Assembly (NCBI RefSeq): GCF_039521325.1 | Contig: NZ_BAAACD010000008.1 | Origin: Clostridium_X cadaveris | GTDB lineage: Bacteria; Bacillota; Clostridia; Clostridiales; Clostridiaceae | Length of the DNA stretch: 64,000 bases | Direction: 5' to 3' (one strand) | Shown here: piece after piece, positions 43,503 to 51,253 of the stretch | Position numbering within the stretch: the stretch's first letter is position 1 | How the letters are laid out: each line of letters opens with the position of its first letter | Notes under the pieces: model-generated | Database searches by the model: none | What the model was told of the DNA's origin: nothing | What the model saw: only the letters and a program-made list of their open reading frames with translations | Position numbers and translations under genes: made by a program

Positions 43503-43624
43503 CAAATTCCTCCTTTATTTAATTATTATAAAATTATCTAGATGTAACTTTAATACATTTATATTATATTATATCATTTCCAATTTTTATTTAAAATAAA
43601 ATATAAACTTTGAGTATTTAAATA

Positions 43625-43680
43625 AAAATAGCGGATAGTAAAAGCCCATATATTTTATGCTTTTATTCACCCACTATTTT
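43625..43680 (-). terminator. Terminator of murI
   Basis: A long imperfect hairpin with outer arms AAAATAG / CTATTTT and inner arms TAAAAGC / GCTTTTA, directly after the murI stop and followed by T-rich minus-strand sequence. Confidence 0.7.
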
Positions 43681-43685
43681 TATTA

Positions 43686-44471
43686 TTATATAGTTTTTAT
43701 ATCAAAAGGCGTCTGTATATTTAATACCTTTAAAAGTTTCTCATATGTGTCTGTTGTCCCACTTGTGTATATATTATAGCAATGATTGGGATTATCATTT
43801 AATAAATTATTATCTTCTAGGTAAGATTTTATCTTTTTTGCTTGCTGTAAAGCTGGATTAATAAAGTTTATTCCAGGTCCATATTTCTCAAATAAATCTT
43901 GAACTATAGGGTAATGTGTACAGCCTAAGATAATATTCTTGGCATCACATCTTTCTAAAAGATTGACCATGTGAAGCTTTATATCTTCTTCAATAGCTTC
44001 CATATCGAATTCACCACAGTCAATTAAACTTGCTAAATTACGACTTCCTTCACCATAGACAGCAATATCTGTATTCTTTTCATTTATAAGCCTATTATAA
44101 CACTTGCTGTTCACAGTAAATTCTGTAGCTAAAACTCCTACTTCCTTTACTTCCTTGTCCACAACATACTGAGATGCAGGATCTATTATTCCAAAAATCG
44201 GAAATTCATAGTCATTTCCATATCTATCTATTAATGAAGATATAGTGTTGCAAGCTACTGCAACAATCTTTACCTCTTGTTCCTTTAAAAATTCTATCAT
44301 GTTTTTTGTTAGACCAACGATATCATCTGCTGTTCTATTACCGTATGGACAATTTTTATTGTCTCCAATATACACGATATCTTCATTTGGCATAAGCTTT
44401 TCTAACTCTTTTACAAGGGTAAGTCCTCCTACTCCTGAATCTAATACCCCTATTTTTTTTCTGTTCTCCAT
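43686..44471 (-). CDS. murI: Glutamate racemase
   Basis: A 261-aa cofactor-independent racemase supplying D-glutamate for peptidoglycan. The catalytic cysteines are in VAVACNTISS near residue 70 and IILGCTHYPIV near 180; IGVLDSGVGGLT is the usual N-terminus. An ATG five codons upstream lies in the ribosome site region; GGGGGA sits 7 nt before the ATG used here. Monocistronic, with its own terminator. Confidence 0.95.
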   Translation of the reverse strand: MENRKKIGVLDSGVGGLTLVKELEKLMPNEDIVYIGDNKNCPYGNRTADDIVGLTKNMIEFLKEQEVKIVAVACNTISSLIDRYGNDYEFPIFGIIDPASQYVVDKEVKEVGVLATEFTVNSKCYNRLINEKNTDIAVYGEGSRNLASLIDCGEFDMEAIEEDIKLHMVNLLERCDAKNIILGCTHYPIVQDLFEKYGPGINFINPALQQAKKIKSYLEDNNLLNDNPNHCYNIYTSGTTDTYEKLLKVLNIQTPFDIKTI

Positions 44472-44486
44472 ATTACCGTCCCCCAT

Positions 44487-44795
44487 GATAAATAATTTTA
44501 ATCTTATTTCTAAAACTTGTATTTAAGGGTAATAAAAATTTCATTCTGCAATGTTTCCCTATTGCCCTATTATACTTATCTTTTGTAAGTGATACAACCC
44601 TATTTATTCTACTAATCTTTCGTATTTGTTATTATTTTTTTATCTTTTATCACATAGTTTTATTTACATATTTATCAATTAAATGTAATGGTATACATTT
44701 AGAATATCATTTACTAAATCTATTGTCAATTTTTAATTTTCCAAATATTAGACGCTTTTCATAGCATATTCTAAATTATCATTTTTTACTTTCTT
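44487..44795. other. Gene-free stretch between murI and the ATP-cone gene
   Basis: About 310 AT-rich bases. It must hold the murI promoter, and the region past the ATP-cone stop codon. I see no convincing hairpin, riboswitch core or small ORF with a ribosome site. Confidence 0.4.
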
Positions 44796-45065
44796 TTATC
44801 TCCTATTAAGTCCATTTCTATAACTTTCTGCTACATCTTTAAATCCTATCTTTTTTAATTCAGTATATATTGCTTGGAATATATACTCCGAACTAATTAT
44901 TTCATCCTTCTCATTTGTAATATCATGGTAAATTGCGTTAGTTACTATATAGATATCACTTTCATTTAAGGGCTCATTAACTTCATCTGAAGCATTAGTT
45001 ATTGATGTAACTATTTTACCCTTATCAAAGTCCTCAATTTTTCCATTTCGCTTTTTTATTTTCAT
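44796..45065 (-). CDS. Stand-alone ATP-cone domain protein
   Basis: An 89-aa protein consisting of a single ATP-cone, the nucleotide-sensing domain of ribonucleotide reductases and NrdR. It begins MKIKKRNGKIEDFDKGKIV, and continues with an IISSEYIFQAIYTELKK segment typical of the third helix. It lacks the NrdR zinc ribbon and any reductase. GAGGAG lies 8 nt before the ATG; an upstream GTG is less likely. No nucleotide metabolism gene is adjacent, so its partner is unknown. Confidence 0.82.
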   Translation of the reverse strand: MKIKKRNGKIEDFDKGKIVTSITNASDEVNEPLNESDIYIVTNAIYHDITNEKDEIISSEYIFQAIYTELKKIGFKDVAESYRNGLNRR

Positions 45066-45190
45066 ATTTCTCACTCCTCATATTATTTTAAATATACAGA
45101 TGTGTTCTAACTTATCCCTATTATTCCACCATTTAATAACTTAAATACATTTGTAATTCATTATAAGTATTCAAATTATTAAACAAAAAA

Positions 45191-45229
45191 ATATATGCTG
45201 CAAAATGATTTATTCATTTTGCAGCATAT
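45191..45229 (-). terminator. Terminator of the AIM24 gene
   Basis: A perfect 17-bp stem (TATATGCTGCAAAATGA / TCATTTTGCAGCATATA) with a 5-nt loop, then TTTTTTTG on the minus strand, 17 bases past the AIM24 stop. One of the strongest terminators in the window. Confidence 0.9.
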
Positions 45230-45245
45230 ACTAAAGTTCTATATA

Positions 45246-46082
45246 TTATTCATCAGTGTTTCTTTTATTTGTTGGAGTTGCTATCTTTTCAATACCACTA
45301 GTTCCAAGTTCTTTATAGACAGATGATGTAGGCATCAACCATACCTCTCCAGTTCCTTTATATACATTCAATAAACCTTCTCCGCCAGTTGCAGTTGCCA
45401 AAAGAGATTTCGATGATTTTTCTACTGTAAAATCTAATCTTCCACTTCTTAAAATCGCAAAATCTCCATCTACCTTTAGCGTATCATTAAACAATTTAAC
45501 CTTTATTATTTCACTTTCTGGAACTGGAAGCTCTAAGGCTGCCACCCCTGAACCTGAAAGCTTAGTTTGAAATAATCCTTCATTTCCAAATAGACTAGAG
45601 GATAAATTCTTCTGCATAGCTGCACCTACTTCTATCCCCTCTTCACAGGCATAAAATAATCCATCATCAACTACAATCGCTTCATCTTCTAATTCTATTA
45701 ATGCATAATGACCGAAGCTTGGCTCTAGAAAAATCTCACCAGTTCCTTTGTAGACAGGCTTGAAAGTTGTTTCTCCTGTTACCTTGCTGGTAAACATCTT
45801 CTTACCTAGTCCAAACACTCCTCCCATCTTATTTTCCATAGTTATATTGCCCTTTAAAAAATGTAATGCACCTGTTTCTATTCTAACTGTACCGTTATTT
45901 AACATTATTCTAAGCTGTCTAAGCTTTATATGAGCATCTTTCATGAAGCTTAACATAAGGGCCGTATTAACATCTTTTCCGCCTTTTAATTCGTCATACT
46001 CAAGGACTTGAAATACAGCGTCCTCTCCCTTCATTTCATCTATCTTAGTTAACGTATTGTTTATATTCAAGCTAGTTCTCAT
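45246..46082 (-). CDS. AIM24 family protein
   Basis: A 278-aa protein of the AIM24 family (also TIGR00266-like): a beta-rich fold with repeats such as GTGEIFLEPSFGHYALIELE and GTGEVWLMPTSSVYKEL, and a glycine-rich centre. There is no signal peptide. The family is widespread in bacteria and also mitochondrial, but its biochemical role is unclear. Monocistronic, closed by a strong terminator. Confidence 0.85.
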   Translation of the reverse strand: MRTSLNINNTLTKIDEMKGEDAVFQVLEYDELKGGKDVNTALMLSFMKDAHIKLRQLRIMLNNGTVRIETGALHFLKGNITMENKMGGVFGLGKKMFTSKVTGETTFKPVYKGTGEIFLEPSFGHYALIELEDEAIVVDDGLFYACEEGIEVGAAMQKNLSSSLFGNEGLFQTKLSGSGVAALELPVPESEIIKVKLFNDTLKVDGDFAILRSGRLDFTVEKSSKSLLATATGGEGLLNVYKGTGEVWLMPTSSVYKELGTSGIEKIATPTNKRNTDE

Positions 46083-46246
46083 AACTTCCCTCCAATATCC
46101 CTTTATATCTATATATTATTATTATATACAATTTTTATCAATAAAAATAGAAATAAGAACATAGATAGGTGCTTTCAAAAATTAGGGATAAAAAACTCTA
46201 TATGAATGTGTTATCTACTGTACACTAAAATTAAAAAGCTTATTTA

Positions 46247-46420
46247 CTTGTGGTACGGTTCATCTTACCGTAAGTACTATTTTTCCATTTTATTCTTATG
46301 TATATAATATATCCATTTATGGTATAATTCTAAAGTAATATTTTGAAACTCCGTAGTAGGATGGCTACGGTGGTTGTACGTATTCCCACCTTGGGTTATT
46401 GGTGATTTACATCATAACTT
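46247..46420 (+). other. Structured leader upstream of the 53-aa membrane peptide
   Basis: Several short stems stand out: TACGGT-TCATCTT-ACCGTA near 46255-46275, CCGTAG-N8-CTACGG near 46352-46371, and CCCACCTTGGG just after. Between them lies TATAAT (46323-46328), a probable -10 box; no good -35 box is present. The second set of stems would lie in the RNA leader before the small gene. The exact limits are uncertain. Confidence 0.4.
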
Positions 46421-46438
46421 AAGGTGATGGTATTGGAT

Positions 46439-46600
46439 ATGCTTGAATTAATTATAAAAAGCTTCGTTGTTATTTATATAATTAGATTGGTTTTAAAACA
46501 TAATCTTTTTATTCACTATTTAAAGATTTCAGTAAAATTTATTGGTCTTGATATTGAAATTAAAGGCAAACAAAAAGATGCTCCATCCCACAAAGATTAG
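46439..46600 (+). CDS. Small single-pass membrane protein, 53 aa
   Basis: A 53-aa protein: hydrophobic segment LELIIKSFVVIYIIRLVL, then a basic linker and a charged tail GLDIEIKGKQKDAPSHKD. AAGGTGAT is about 10 nt upstream of this ATG; an ATG 12 bases earlier overlaps the ribosome site. The gene lies in its own plus-strand transcription unit with a structured 5' leader and a terminator at 46666-46688. Its size and topology fit small membrane peptides such as type I toxins or phage/plasmid peptides, but no antisense RNA is shown. Confidence 0.6.
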   Translation: MLELIIKSFVVIYIIRLVLKHNLFIHYLKISVKFIGLDIEIKGKQKDAPSHKD

Positions 46601-46665
46601 CATCATTTTTGTTAATAGACTTATTAAAATCCAATAACCCTAAAACTAAAAACGTTCTAAGGATT

Positions 46666-46688
46666 GCTTAGTGTTACCAGCACTAAGC
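46666..46688 (+). terminator. Terminator of the small membrane peptide unit
   Basis: GCTTAGTG / CACTAAGC, 8 bp with a 7-nt loop, followed by TTTTCTTATTT on the plus strand. It lies 65 bases past the 53-aa gene. Confidence 0.75.
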
Positions 46689-46897
46689 TTTTCTTATTTA
46701 TATTATATCAAATTTTTATAAAAAATAAACATAAAAAATTTTTCAATAATAATCATCATACCTACAAATTGTAATTTAGCAACTTTGATATATTCAACCA
46801 TTTAATAAGCTGCTTAATTATAACGTTTAGTTGAAATTTATATATTGAAATTCTACCTGATCTGTTGACTCCTGCAAAAATTTTATATGTGGTCATA

Positions 46898-47062
46898 TTA
46901 TTTCCCTATTACCTTTGCTTGCTCTTTTTGTAACACTAAATTTGATAAAGTCATATAAAAATCTTGTTCTTCTTTTGTTTTTGCATTTTTAAATAATTCC
47001 TTTAATTGGCTATAAGAATAATTAATGAAACTCTCATATAAATTATCGTTTTTATTTTCCAT
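46898..47062 (-). CDS. Small soluble helical protein, 54 aa
   Basis: ATG with GAGG 8 nt upstream and 54 codons: the product begins MENKNDNLYESFINYSYSQL and is charged and helical, with no membrane segment. It lies 26 bases downstream of the L7/L12-type membrane protein gene on the same strand and is probably co-transcribed. I do not recognise a family. Confidence 0.6.
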   Translation of the reverse strand: MENKNDNLYESFINYSYSQLKELFKNAKTKEEQDFYMTLSNLVLQKEQAKVIGK

Positions 47063-47087
47063 ATCAAATTCCTCATAGAAAGAAGAA

Positions 47088-47369
47088 CTATAGCTTGTCT
47101 ACATAATCCTTTGCTTCCTTTAATCCCATTCCAGTTATATCTCTTACCTTTTTTATTGCTTTGACTTTTTTATTTGCCTCAACAAGCTTTATTATCTCAT
47201 CCTTCATCTCATCATCTATTTTCTTTATAAATGGATCAGTTATCCCAAGATGCTCAATAATTGTATTTAATTTTGACTCTATTCTCTCTTGTTTGGATTG
47301 TATCATATTAATGCTAATACTTAAAATAATAAATAGAATAGATATTAAACCTATAACTGTAGATTCCAT
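47088..47369 (-). CDS. Membrane-anchored protein with ribosomal L7/L12 C-terminal-like domain
   Basis: A 93-aa protein. Residues 1-25 form one membrane helix (STVIGLISILFIILSISIN); a coiled linker follows; the C-terminal 30 residues (KKVKAIKKVRDITGMGLKEA and onward) match the L7/L12 C-terminal fold, including the GLKEAK helix start. In the ribosome this fold recruits translation factors; a membrane-tethered copy has no established role I know of. A longer start overlaps the ribosome site; GGAGG lies 8 nt before the ATG used here. Confidence 0.78.
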   Translation of the reverse strand: MESTVIGLISILFIILSISINMIQSKQERIESKLNTIIEHLGITDPFIKKIDDEMKDEIIKLVEANKKVKAIKKVRDITGMGLKEAKDYVDKL

Positions 47370-47484
47370 ATTTTCAGCCTCCATCACTAGTTATTTCTCA
47401 TAATAATACTATTATGAATTAATCATACCATAATTTACAAATTTATTCAGTAACAATTATTCTCTCTATTTTTTATTTCTTATT

Positions 47485-47526
47485 CTATGAGCCAATTGCT
47501 AAAAGTCCACTTTGAAATTTGTCCAT
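47485..47526 (-). CDS. Candidate 13-aa micropeptide
   Basis: ATG preceded by AGGAGGAATTCAT, a near-perfect ribosome site, followed by only 13 codons (MDKFQSGLLAIGS) and a stop. The strong translation signal with so short a frame suggests a leader peptide, micropeptide or the 5' scar of a lost gene. No structured attenuator is evident downstream. Confidence 0.35.
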   Translation of the reverse strand: MDKFQSGLLAIGS

Positions 47527-47614
47527 ATGAATTCCTCCTCTAACTCGTCACTTTGCTCATCTTACAAATAAAACATAATTTATAAGATAAACTTGCACTT
47601 AATTTAAAAATGAT

Positions 47615-48781
47615 TTAATTTGCAAATTTCATCTCATTATAGTCATTTCCTCTTAAATCTAAAAATCTTATCTTTAGAAGCTTGCTTTCCCCTCTATTAT
47701 AAATATTATCTATATCACTATTTTTAAAAGTTTCAAAACTTGGATATATAACAAGAAAATATTCATTTGGTTTTATTTCTTCAATGTGGCTCTTGCCATT
47801 AAAGATTATCTCTAATTTACTTGCATTCTTATTTTTACCAAATACTGCAATAGACATTGAAACATTATCTTTATCTACTATATTATTATATATAGTACTA
47901 ATACCATAATCTCCATTACTTTTTTGATATCGTTCTATAGTTTTCCTACTATCAAGCCATCTATTATTCAAAATACTTTCTATGCTTATAAGATTGACGT
48001 AATTTTCTTCATCCTTTAAAAACAATTTATATTCTGAAAGGTCTTTTACAGCTTGAAAATCTGTATTTTTACTATCTTTAAATACTACCTTTGCAATATC
48101 TTCATTAGATGTATTTGCAGATATAGTTGAATTATACATAGTAATCATAGTAAAAAGTAAAACTGCACCAAACATAATACTTAGAGGTTTGATACTTAAT
48201 ACTACTAAATTACCATCAAATTTACTTGTAACCTTTCTAGCTAACTTACCTAGCTTTGTTTTCTTTATAGCATAATAAAATACGTTATAGATTAAAAATC
48301 CTAAAACTGCACCTAAAGTATTAAATATTATGTCATCAATATCAGTTAAGTTAATTGCAGTAAGCAGTTGAATAAGTTCTATAGCAAGCGATGCATAAAA
48401 TCCATATAAAGCTATATTAATAATTTTATTTTTCTTTTTAAATAATAATGGAATAAAAAAACCTAATGGTACAAATAACAGAATATTTCCAACCACATTG
48501 TAAATAGCATTTCCTATGCCCATAAAATTATCTTTAAACATATTTATAGTTTCAATAAACGGTATATAGTTGACATGAAATTTATGTTGAAACCTTATTT
48601 GTAACATATTCATTTTGCATATTGTTAAATTAATTAATATTAGAAAATATATGAAAAATATATTTATTACTACTTCTCTCAATATATTTTTTTCTTTACT
48701 TTTAATTAATACTATAATCCTATATATAGCCCAAATTACAATTAATATAGCAACTATATATATGTATGGTATTGTTATCAA
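47615..48781 (-). CDS. VanZ-like membrane protein with extracellular C-terminal region
   Basis: A 388-aa protein. The first 180 residues hold about six membrane helices with the VanZ-like segments FVNYIPF-type loop, NILLFVPLGFF near 105 and ELIQLLTAINLTDIDDIIFNTLG near 140. A further helix near 200 leads into a 170-residue soluble region likely outside the cell. VanZ proteins are linked to glycopeptide tolerance but their role is unclear. The start is a TTG with GGGGGT 8-9 nt before it. Confidence 0.8.
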   Translation of the reverse strand: MITIPYIYIVAILIVIWAIYRIIVLIKSKEKNILREVVINIFFIYFLILINLTICKMNMLQIRFQHKFHVNYIPFIETINMFKDNFMGIGNAIYNVVGNILLFVPLGFFIPLLFKKKNKIINIALYGFYASLAIELIQLLTAINLTDIDDIIFNTLGAVLGFLIYNVFYYAIKKTKLGKLARKVTSKFDGNLVVLSIKPLSIMFGAVLLFTMITMYNSTISANTSNEDIAKVVFKDSKNTDFQAVKDLSEYKLFLKDEENYVNLISIESILNNRWLDSRKTIERYQKSNGDYGISTIYNNIVDKDNVSMSIAVFGKNKNASKLEIIFNGKSHIEEIKPNEYFLVIYPSFETFKNSDIDNIYNRGESKLLKIRFLDLRGNDYNEMKFAN

Positions 48782-48898
48782 AGTTATCTACCCCCTTTTT
48801 TATCTAAAATTAATTTATGCTGTAAATTCTAATTTATCTTCCCCTTAATCTTATTATCTTTTATTGTAACATATTTTGTAAACTCACTATAATAAAAA

Positions 48899-48942
48899 TA
48901 AGCATAGATGCCTATCAATAACTTGATACTTATCTATGCTTA
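48899..48942 (-). terminator. Terminator of ptb-buk
   Basis: An 11-bp stem (TAAGCATAGAT / ATCTATGCTTA) enclosing a second TATCAA/TTGATA hairpin, with T-rich minus-strand sequence beyond, 38 bases past the buk stop. Confidence 0.75.
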
Positions 48943-48979
48943 CATAAATTTTTATCTAAAACTAAGAATTCAGTTTATA

Positions 48980-50050
48980 CTACTTATATTCTTTTGCTTT
49001 TTCAGCTCCGCTTAATACACTTATTGCACCTTGAGCTAAAGCTAGAAGTTCATCTTCACCTGGATATACTACAACATCGCTAATGAAGCTTACTCTTTCA
49101 GATATAAGTCTTACCATTTCTTTTGAGTATGCTACTCCACCTGTTAAGATTATAGCGTCTACTTTACCACAAAGTACTGTAGCACACTTTCCTATTTCTT
49201 TTGCTATTTGATATCCCATAGCTTCATATATAAGCTTTGCTTTTGCATCTCCAGCAGCTGCTCTTTCCCCTACTTCTTTGGCGTCATTTGTTCCTAAGAA
49301 TGCAACAAATCCACCTTGTCCACTTATCTTCTTTCTCATTTCTTCTAGAGTATATTTTTGGCTATAACATAACTCTATCAATTCTCTAGATGGAACTGAT
49401 CCCATTCTTTCTGGTGAGAAAGAACCTTCTCCATTTAATGCATTATTTACATCTACTATTCTTCCTTTTTTATGAGCTCCAACAGATATTCCGCCGCCTA
49501 AATGTGCAACAATTACATTTATGTCAGTGTACTTCTTGCCATTTTCTTTTGCATATCTTCTTGCTACAGCCTTTTGATTTAAAGGATGGAAAATAGATGT
49601 TCTCTTTATTTCTGGCATTCCAGATATTCTTGCAACTTCATCTAGCTCGTCTACTACAACAGGGTCAACGATATATGCAGGAATATTTACTTCCTTTCCT
49701 ATTTCATTTGCAAGGATTCCACCTAGATTAGAAGCATGTTGTCCTTGATATCCTATCTTTAAGTCTTCTAGCATAGCTTCATTTACAGAATATGTTCCAC
49801 CTTCTATTGGCTTTAAAAGTCCACCTCTTCCAACTACTGCATCCAAAGTCTTTATATCAAAATTTTTATCCTTTAAAATATTTAATATAAGATCTTTTCT
49901 GAAGCCTAATTGAGAGTATATAGTTGGGTATTTGCCAATTTCTTCTGCACTATGTCTTAAAGTTTCTACTAATACTGGAGTTTCATCCTCGTATACTCCT
50001 ATTTTTGTAGAAGTTGATCCTGGATTGATGATTAATATTTTGTAACTCAT
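48980..50050 (-). CDS. buk: Butyrate kinase
   Basis: A 356-aa acetate/butyrate kinase-family enzyme that transfers phosphate from butyryl phosphate to ADP, yielding ATP and butyrate. The N-terminus IINPGSTSTKIGVYE and the segments VIVAHLGGGISVG and DAIILTGGVAYS are family signatures. GGGGGAT precedes the ATG used here; the frame open to 50089 overlaps ptb and has no ribosome site. It follows ptb by 13 bases. Confidence 0.95.
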   Translation of the reverse strand: MSYKILIINPGSTSTKIGVYEDETPVLVETLRHSAEEIGKYPTIYSQLGFRKDLILNILKDKNFDIKTLDAVVGRGGLLKPIEGGTYSVNEAMLEDLKIGYQGQHASNLGGILANEIGKEVNIPAYIVDPVVVDELDEVARISGMPEIKRTSIFHPLNQKAVARRYAKENGKKYTDINVIVAHLGGGISVGAHKKGRIVDVNNALNGEGSFSPERMGSVPSRELIELCYSQKYTLEEMRKKISGQGGFVAFLGTNDAKEVGERAAAGDAKAKLIYEAMGYQIAKEIGKCATVLCGKVDAIILTGGVAYSKEMVRLISERVSFISDVVVYPGEDELLALAQGAISVLSGAEKAKEYK

Positions 50051-50063
50051 TTTAATAATCCCC

Positions 50064-50978
50064 CTAAGATAATTTATTGTGTTCTGCAACTAAAGCTGCT
50101 AAAGCTATTGAGTTCATCTTTGTTTCAAAGCTGTCTGATCTTGAAGTTAAAATAACTGGAGCTGTTGTTCCTACTAATAATCCGCCATTTTTTGAATTTG
50201 ATGTGTATGTTAAAGTCTTGTACATAACGTTTCCAGCTTCTATATTAGGTAAAACCATTATATCAGCCTTTCCTGCAACTGGTCCTGTTACATTCTTGTG
50301 CTTAGCTGCTTCTTCTGATAATGCATTGTCTAATGCTAAAGGTCCGTCAACTATACATCCCTTTATTTGTCCTCTATCACTCATTTTAGATAACATTGCT
50401 GCATCTAAAGTTGCTGGCATGCTTGGATTTACAACCTCAACTGCACATATTGGTGCAACCTTTGGACACTCTATACCTATAGCATGAGCCATTTTTACTG
50501 AGTTATTTATTATGTCTACTTTATCTTTTAATTCAGGATACATATTGAAAGCTGCATCTGTTAAGAATATTAATCTGTCAACACCAGCAATTTCAAATAC
50601 TGCAACGTGAGACATAAGTCTTCCTGATCTTAGTCCTACTTCTTTGTTTAATACTGCTCTTAAGAAATTAGCAGTATCTACAAGGCCTTTCATAACCATA
50701 TCTGCTTTTCCTGAAGATACAAGTTCTACAGCTTTTAAAGCTGCCTTTGCAGCATTAGCCTCATGAACTATTTCGAATTGAGATAAATCCATGTTTATTG
50801 AAGCTGCAACTACTTTTATCTTTTCTTCATCTCCTACAAGTATAGCATTTGCTATTCCTTGATTTTTAGCTTCCATTATAGCTTGAAGCACTGGTTCATC
50901 CTGAGCTACAGCTACAGCTACTGTTTTTGTTTCAAGTGATTTAACTTTCTTTAATACTTCATCAAAGTTTTTGACCAT
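50064..50978 (-). CDS. ptb: Phosphate butyryltransferase
   Basis: A 304-aa enzyme converting butyryl-CoA and phosphate to butyryl phosphate. It has the phosphate acyltransferase fold with GKADMVMKGLVDTANFLRA near residue 90 and GKADIMVLPNIEAGNVMYK near 220. Together with buk it forms the ATP-yielding end of butyrate fermentation in clostridia. A nested hairpin lies about 140 bases upstream in the leader region. Confidence 0.95.
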   Translation of the reverse strand: MVKNFDEVLKKVKSLETKTVAVAVAQDEPVLQAIMEAKNQGIANAILVGDEEKIKVVAASINMDLSQFEIVHEANAAKAALKAVELVSSGKADMVMKGLVDTANFLRAVLNKEVGLRSGRLMSHVAVFEIAGVDRLIFLTDAAFNMYPELKDKVDIINNSVKMAHAIGIECPKVAPICAVEVVNPSMPATLDAAMLSKMSDRGQIKGCIVDGPLALDNALSEEAAKHKNVTGPVAGKADIMVLPNIEAGNVMYKTLTYTSNSKNGGLLVGTTAPVILTSRSDSFETKMNSIALAALVAEHNKLS

Positions 50979-51117
50979 TACAATTGCACCTCTTCTTTAT
51001 ATTTTATATTTTTATTCCCCTTGATATACGCTAGGAATTTAACAATACTTTAGGTATTTAAAGTATAATTATTCCATATGTAATTATATTTGTATTTTTT
51101 ATATTGAATAAAAAATA

Positions 51118-51208
51118 AGTAGAGCCTGAATTTCCTAGCTATCTTTTAATTTTACCGCGTATTATGTAAAATTTTAGATAGTTATATTTTTATCAATTCG
51201 TCTCTACT
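51118..51208 (-). other. Nested hairpin in the region upstream of ptb
   Basis: Stems nest in register: AGTAGAG (51118-51124) / CTCTACT (51202-51208), GAATT (51128-51132) / AATTC (51195-51199), CTATCT (51139-51144) / AGATAG (51176-51181) and AATTTTAC (51148-51155) / GTAAAATT (51166-51173). On the minus strand T-rich sequence follows. It may terminate the FAD oxidoreductase transcript or be a regulatory leader for ptb-buk. I recognise no riboswitch class. Confidence 0.5.
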
Positions 51209-51253
51209 CTATTGTATCAAAATTTTATGAAAAAAGGCCTATTTTCAGAAAAA

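Noticed and set aside
43506..43685. A c-di-AMP (ydaO-type) riboswitch before the K+/H+ antiporter
   Set aside because: Only about 120 bases remain between the murI terminator and the antiporter start, and no aptamer core is visible.
50979..51117. A sigma-54 promoter before ptb
   Set aside because: I looked for TGGC-N8-TGC type boxes on the minus strand and found none.
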